Below are positions 60,488-64,000 of a stretch of DNA of 64,000 bases, in pieces (positions within the stretch are counted from its first letter, which is position 1; each line of letters begins with the position of its first letter). The DNA lies in the NCBI RefSeq assembly GCF_007097265.1, contig NZ_VJZP01000005.1:1-64000 (forward strand), read 5' to 3'. The notes under the pieces were generated by a model, which did not search any database, was not told the DNA's origin, and saw only the letters and a program-made list of their open reading frames with translations. A program made the position numbers and the translations under genes. This DNA comes from Flavobacterium gawalongense (GTDB taxonomy: Bacteria; Bacteroidota; Bacteroidia; Flavobacteriales; Flavobacteriaceae).

Positions 60488-61633
60488 ATGAAATTCAATA
60501 CTAAAGTTATTCACGGTGGTCAGCATCATGATCCTAGTACGGGAGCAGTTATGCCGCCAGTATACCAAACGTCAACATTTGTACAAACAAGTCCTGGACA
60601 CCCCATAAATCCGGATTATGAATACAGTAGAGCTGCAAACCCTACCAGGAGTGCTTTGGAAAATGCATTAGCCAGTATTGAAAACGGAACACGAGGATTG
60701 GCTTTTTCGTCAGGATTAGCGGCCACGGATTGTATTTTACGTTCTTTCAAGGCTGGTGATGAAATCATAGCTATGGATGATTTGTATGGTGGAACCTACA
60801 GAATGTTTACCCGTATTTATAAAGATTCCGGAATAAAATTCCATTTTGTGGATATGAATGATTTGGAGAAATTCAAGTCATTAATCAACGAAAACACCAA
60901 ATTGGTTTGGGTAGAAACGCCAACAAATCCATTGATGAAATTAGCCGACATTCAAGAAATTGCTAAAATCACTGCAGCAAATAAAATCCTTTTTGCAGTT
61001 GATAATACTTTTGCAACACCCTATTTACAAAAACCATTGGATTTAGGAGCTGATATTGTAATGCATTCTGCAACCAAATATCTTGGTGGCCATTCTGATG
61101 TTATTGCGGGAGCATTAATTGTAAAAGACGAAGCACTTGGAGAACAATTGCATTTCCAACAATTTGCAACGGGAGCTACATTGGGACCAATGGATAGTTT
61201 CTTGGTTCTTAGAGGAATAAAAACTTTGCATTTGCGAGTAGAAAGACATTGTGAAAACGGTGGAAAAGTGGTGGAGTTTTTAAACAACCATCCAAAAGTG
61301 AAAACGGTTTATTATCCGGGATTGCCAAGTCATCCGTATCATGAAATCGCCAAAAAGCAGATGAGTGGTTTTGGAGGGATGGTTTCGTTCACTTTTGTTT
61401 CGGGTAAAAAAGAAGATGCTATTGATTTTCTGGAGAAACTAAAAGTGTTCACCTTAGCAGAATCTCTTGGTGGAGTAGAATCATTAGCAAATCACCCAGC
61501 TTTGATGACTCACGCATCGATTCCGGAAGAAAAGCGAAAAGAAATAGGAATTACAGATGATCTGGTTCGATTGAGCGTTGGTATAGAAGATGCCGAAGAT
61601 TTAATTGAAGATTTAAAACAAGCATTAGCGTAA
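60488..61633 (+). CDS. cystathionine gamma-synthase/lyase-type PLP enzyme
   Basis: 381-residue PLP-dependent transsulfuration enzyme. Signature: MKFNTKVIHGGQHHDPSTGA, PVYQTSTFVQTSPG, EYSRAANPTRSALENALASI, VWVETPTNPLMKLADI, VDNTFATPYLQKPL, PLP lysine in MHSATKYLGGHSDVIAGALI, and the C-terminal SLGGVESLANHPALMTHASI and RLSVGIEDAEDLIEDL. It could work as gamma-synthase (methionine synthesis) or gamma-lyase (cysteine formation); sequence reading cannot separate them. Usually annotated cystathionine gamma-synthase in flavobacteria. Promoter and terminator are both visible, so monocistronic. Confidence 0.93.
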   Translation: MKFNTKVIHGGQHHDPSTGAVMPPVYQTSTFVQTSPGHPINPDYEYSRAANPTRSALENALASIENGTRGLAFSSGLAATDCILRSFKAGDEIIAMDDLYGGTYRMFTRIYKDSGIKFHFVDMNDLEKFKSLINENTKLVWVETPTNPLMKLADIQEIAKITAANKILFAVDNTFATPYLQKPLDLGADIVMHSATKYLGGHSDVIAGALIVKDEALGEQLHFQQFATGATLGPMDSFLVLRGIKTLHLRVERHCENGGKVVEFLNNHPKVKTVYYPGLPSHPYHEIAKKQMSGFGGMVSFTFVSGKKEDAIDFLEKLKVFTLAESLGGVESLANHPALMTHASIPEEKRKEIGITDDLVRLSVGIEDAEDLIEDLKQALA

Positions 61634-61659
61634 ATTTATAAAAATAAAACAGCCCGCTT

Positions 61660-61706
61660 TTCTCCCTCTCCTTTGGAGAGTCCCGACGCTTCGGGAGGGG
61701 AGAGGA
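61660..61706. repeat. family D repeat downstream of cystathionine gamma-synthase gene
   Basis: TCTCCCTCTCCTTTGGAGAG then TCCCGACGCTTCGGGAGGGG. Nearly identical to 48434-48480 and inverted to 6930-6973. Confidence 0.85.
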
Positions 61707-61744
61707 AAAAAGCGCCAATTCTAATTTTAGAATTGGCGCTTTTG
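61706..61744. terminator. intrinsic terminator after cystathionine gamma-synthase gene
   Basis: AAAAGCGCCAATTCTAA / TTAGAATTGGCGCTTTT, a perfect stem with tiny loop, between convergent genes; bidirectional. Confidence 0.88.
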
Positions 61745-61769
61745 TTTTTATATTGGTGTTTTGTTTTTT

Positions 61770-62573
61770 CTATTGTAAGTAATAAATATAACCAACATTC
61801 AACCAAACCAGCCAGTCGTTTGCTTTGTTTTCTTTGTAAAGTGCCGGATTAGGATTTAAACCATCTACCCAATTGGAAAAATAATATTGAAATCTTAAAT
61901 CAATCATTAAATCTCGTAAAGGAGTCAGTTTATAACGGGTTCCCATGCTTGATACAACTGACCACACGGTCCCGCCTTCAGTAGAAAATCCATAAGGACG
62001 ATCGTCTGTAGGGATTAAATATTTAGGAAATGTAGTTAAGGGTGTTCCCAAAGTTCCCATTGTTGAATAAGCTTCGGCATCATAATAACTGAATTGGGCT
62101 CCAAGACTTACGAATGGTCCTAAGCTACCAATTCTTGCGGTAAAATCACGAATACTCCATGGGAAATATTCTAGTTGCATTCCTATGTTTGTAACCGCGG
62201 TGCTTCCTTTCATTGCGCGTAATTGATCTGCTCCAAGAGAGGTTTTATTTGGTTCTACCCATTCTCCAAAATGCTCTAATTTGGTTTTATTATAAGAAAG
62301 CTCGGATCTTAATTTAAAATGGTCATTAAAATAAGTTTCAGGAGTAAAACAGTTACATTCGGCTTTGTAAGAGAAATTTAAATAATGAATAATTCCAATT
62401 CCTAAACCTGTATTTCCGGAGTTAGTTTTCAAATCATAGCGTTCCCCATAATCAGATTGAAAAGCCACAGGACCAGCAATAATTCCTACTTCATGCGAAA
62501 AACCAAATTGCGCATTTATTTTATTTGAAAAGCCAAATAAAATAAATAAAGTAAGGATGGTTTGTTTGATCAT
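61770..62573 (-). CDS. exported outer-membrane-barrel-like protein
   Basis: 267 residues with signal peptide (residues 1-21, ending KINAQ) and amphipathic beta-strands: FGFSHEVGIIAGPVAFQSDY, NTGLGIGIIHYLNFSYKAEC, AVTNIGMQLEYFPWSIRDFT, DLMIDLRFQYYFSNWVDGLN, ending WLVWLNVGYIYYLQ. It resembles the flavobacterial THC0290_0291 family (name from memory), of unknown function. A Cys pair (AECNCF) lies in one predicted loop. It is divergent from gdhA with a 278-bp gap holding several palindromes. Confidence 0.78.
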   Translation of the reverse strand: MIKQTILTLFILFGFSNKINAQFGFSHEVGIIAGPVAFQSDYGERYDLKTNSGNTGLGIGIIHYLNFSYKAECNCFTPETYFNDHFKLRSELSYNKTKLEHFGEWVEPNKTSLGADQLRAMKGSTAVTNIGMQLEYFPWSIRDFTARIGSLGPFVSLGAQFSYYDAEAYSTMGTLGTPLTTFPKYLIPTDDRPYGFSTEGGTVWSVVSSMGTRYKLTPLRDLMIDLRFQYYFSNWVDGLNPNPALYKENKANDWLVWLNVGYIYYLQ

Positions 62574-62671
62574 TAGATATTAAATTTCAACTCTTGACAA
62601 ATATATAAAAACATCATCCATTAATTAAAATAAACTAAAAATTAAATATAAGTAATCAAATTCTCATTTGG

Positions 62672-62697
62672 TTACGAAAACTATAACGTTTTCGTAA
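62672..62697. promoter_or_regulatory. palindromic operator candidate upstream of gdhA
   Basis: TTACGAAAAC and GTTTTCGTAA, perfect 10-bp arms with a 6-bp spacer. Its right half with flank (ATAACGTTTTCGTAA) is identical to 25605-25619 at the threonine dehydrogenase promoter. Confidence 0.6.
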
Positions 62698-62796
62698 CAA
62701 ATGCCACTTCAAAAGCATATTTCTCTGTAATTGCTTAATAAAAAGATAATTCTGTTGATAAAGTCAAAAAAAACACTGCAATATTCTTATAAGATG

Positions 62797-62804
62797 TATC
62801 TTTG
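62797..62804 (+). promoter_or_regulatory. -7 box of gdhA promoter
   Basis: TATCTTTG, a match to TAnnTTTG, 47 bp before the gdhA start codon, leaving a leader that contains GAAAACGTTTTC. Confidence 0.6.
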
Positions 62805-62815
62805 TATACACTAAC

Positions 62816-62827
62816 GAAAACGTTTTC
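62816..62827. promoter_or_regulatory. palindrome GAAAACGTTTTC in gdhA leader
   Basis: Perfect 12-bp palindrome located just downstream of the likely transcription start. Shape and centre CG are like LacI-family operators; a roadblock or repressor site is plausible. Confidence 0.55.
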
Positions 62828-62851
62828 TTAAACGTTAATAATCTAATTATT

Positions 62852-64000
62852 ATGTCACAAAGTATTACTACTTTTATCGAAGCGGTTGCTAAAAAAAACC
62901 CTAACGAGCCTGAATTCATGCAGGCAGTTTTAGAAGTTGCTGAAACAGTAATTCCTTTTATCGAAGAAAATAAAAAATACCAGAACAAAATGCTTTTGGA
63001 GAGAATGGTCGAGTCAGATCGAATCATTACGTTTCGTGTAACTTGGATTGATGACAAAGGTGAAATTCAAGTGAATAGAGGATACCGTATTCAAATGAAC
63101 TCTGCAATTGGACCATATAAAGGAGGACTTCGTTTTCATCCTTCAGTGAATCTTAGTATTTTGAAATTCTTGGCTTTCGAACAAACTTTCAAAAATAGCT
63201 TAACTACATTACCTATGGGTGGTGGGAAAGGTGGAGCTGATTTTGATCCAAAAGGGAAATCAGATAATGAAGTGATGCGTTTTTGTCAAAGTTTCATGAC
63301 TGAATTGTGTAAACATATTGGTGCTGATACGGATGTTCCTGCTGGAGATATAGGCGTTGGTGGAAGAGAAGTAGGTTATATGTTTGGTCAATATAAAAGA
63401 ATCAGAAACGAATTTACTGGTGTTTTAACTGGGAAGGGAATTTCTTTTGGAGGTTCATTGATTAGACCGGAAGCTACAGGTTACGGAGCCGTTTATTTTG
63501 CTCAAAGTATGTTGGCTACAAAAGGCGATAGCTTTACGGGGAAAACAGTTGTAATTTCCGGTTCAGGAAATGTAGCACAATATGCTGCTGAAAAAGCAAC
63601 TCAATTAGGTGGAAAAGTAGTTACCATGTCAGATTCTGGAGGATATATCTATGATGCCGATGGAATTGATGGGGAGAAATTAGCTCATGTAATGGTAATC
63701 AAAAATGAGTTAAGAGGTAGAATTAGTGATTATATCACTAAATATCCAAATGCAAAATACGTTGCAGGAAAACGTCCTTGGGATGTAAAATGTGATGTTG
63801 CATTGCCATGTGCTACTCAAAACGAATTGAATGAAGACGAAGCAAAAGCTTTAGTAGCACATGGATGTATCTGTGTTGCCGAAGGAGCAAATATGCCCAC
63901 TATGCCAGATGCAGTATTAGTTTTCCAACACGCAAAATTATTATTCGCTCCGGGAAAAGCATCTAATGCTGGCGGGGTTGCAACTTCAGGTTTAGAAATG
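62852..64000 (+). CDS. gdhA: glutamate dehydrogenase, NADP-type (partial, cut by window end)
   Basis: Reversible amination of 2-oxoglutarate to glutamate. 383 codons are visible and the frame is still open at the right edge; the full enzyme is about 445 residues. Visible features: [40 protein letters not shown], catalytic Lys in [38 protein letters not shown], the nucleotide-binding [20 protein letters not shown] and [17 protein letters not shown]. The hexameric small GDH type, usually NADP-specific and biosynthetic. Palindromic operators shared with the threonine dehydrogenase gene suggest common control. Confidence 0.96.
   Translation, partial: MSQSITTFIEAVAKKNPNEPEFMQAVLEVAETVIPFIEENKKYQNKMLLERMVESDRIITFRVTWIDDKGEIQVNRGYRIQMNSAIGPYKGGLRFHPSVNLSILKFLAFEQTFKNSLTTLPMGGGKGGADFDPKGKSDNEVMRFCQSFMTELCKHIGADTDVPAGDIGVGGREVGYMFGQYKRIRNEFTGVLTGKGISFGGSLIRPEATGYGAVYFAQSMLATKGDSFTGKTVVISGSGNVAQYAAEKATQLGGKVVTMSDSGGYIYDADGIDGEKLAHVMVIKNELRGRISDYITKYPNAKYVAGKRPWDVKCDVALPCATQNELNEDEAKALVAHGCICVAEGANMPTMPDAVLVFQHAKLLFAPGKASNAGGVATSGLEM

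Noticed and set aside
1..64000. tRNA and rRNA genes
   Set aside because: No cloverleaf or rRNA-like conserved stretch was found on either strand by eye. The 23S-IVP-like genes are not inside rRNA here.

Overview
The window is chromosomal DNA of a member of the Bacteroidota, almost certainly a Flavobacterium or close relative. The evidence is the low G+C content, A-rich gene starts without clear Shine-Dalgarno sites, many -7 boxes of the Bacteroidota form TAnnTTTG, and lineage-typical families (DUF3078, DUF2480, the Bat operon, DUF4382, a short-chain-type threonine dehydrogenase). About 60 protein genes, two decayed mobile-element genes and one gene cut by the right edge (gdhA) are visible. 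I found no rRNA, tRNA or CRISPR array.

Layout. 0.15-7 kb: TonB-dependent receptor, decayed tyrosine recombinase, EamA transporter plus NAD-dependent epimerase, IS110-like remnant, hflX. 7-18 kb (minus strand): an extended Fe-S assembly cluster in the order sufA, sufB, (four-helix-bundle gene), sufC, sufD, then a serine hydrolase on the opposite strand, then sufS, small exported protein, sufE, (GxxExxY gene), sufT-like, DUF2480, DUF3078. 18-25.6 kb: MBL hydrolase, two tandemly duplicated subtilisin-like lipoproteins, M1 peptidase, threonine dehydrogenase. 25.9-33 kb: lipoprotein overlapping mfd (TTG start), ACT-domain protein, yraN, an 81-bp tandem repeat array, LD-carboxypeptidase. 33-42 kb: nuclease-like protein, 3-hydroxyanthranilate dioxygenase, ALDH7-type dehydrogenase, beta-barrel protein, phosphoesterase, AlbA-type protein, DUF4382 lipoprotein, aldo/keto reductase. 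42-52 kb: the Bat operon (moxR, DUF58, four-helix-bundle gene, BatD-like, batA, batB, batC, batD, batE). 52-64 kb: cvpA, pheS, gpsA, nadD, gmk, yicC, Spx/ArsC-like, DinB, DUF3298, metB/cystathionine gamma-synthase, beta-barrel protein, gdhA.

The most striking theme is the intergenic DNA. At least ten families of short, mostly palindromic repeats fill the spaces between genes. Three small guest genes (two four-helix-bundle/23S-IVP-like, one GxxExxY) sit inside the suf and bat clusters between inverted copies of such repeats. In the bat case the arms (44161-44186 and 44641-44666) could form a 26-bp RNA stem with the ORF in the loop. This resembles the known architecture of 23S rRNA intervening sequences, but inside mRNA operons. 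Matching empty hairpins of the same families lie elsewhere in the window (54161-54208, 14887-14952). Other repeats have entered coding sequence in frame (epimerase gene, batC N-terminus), a 222-bp MITE with a 9-bp target duplication has inserted into another repeat, and two families are fused into a nine-unit minisatellite.

All family assignments are from reading motifs by eye; no database or folding program was run.
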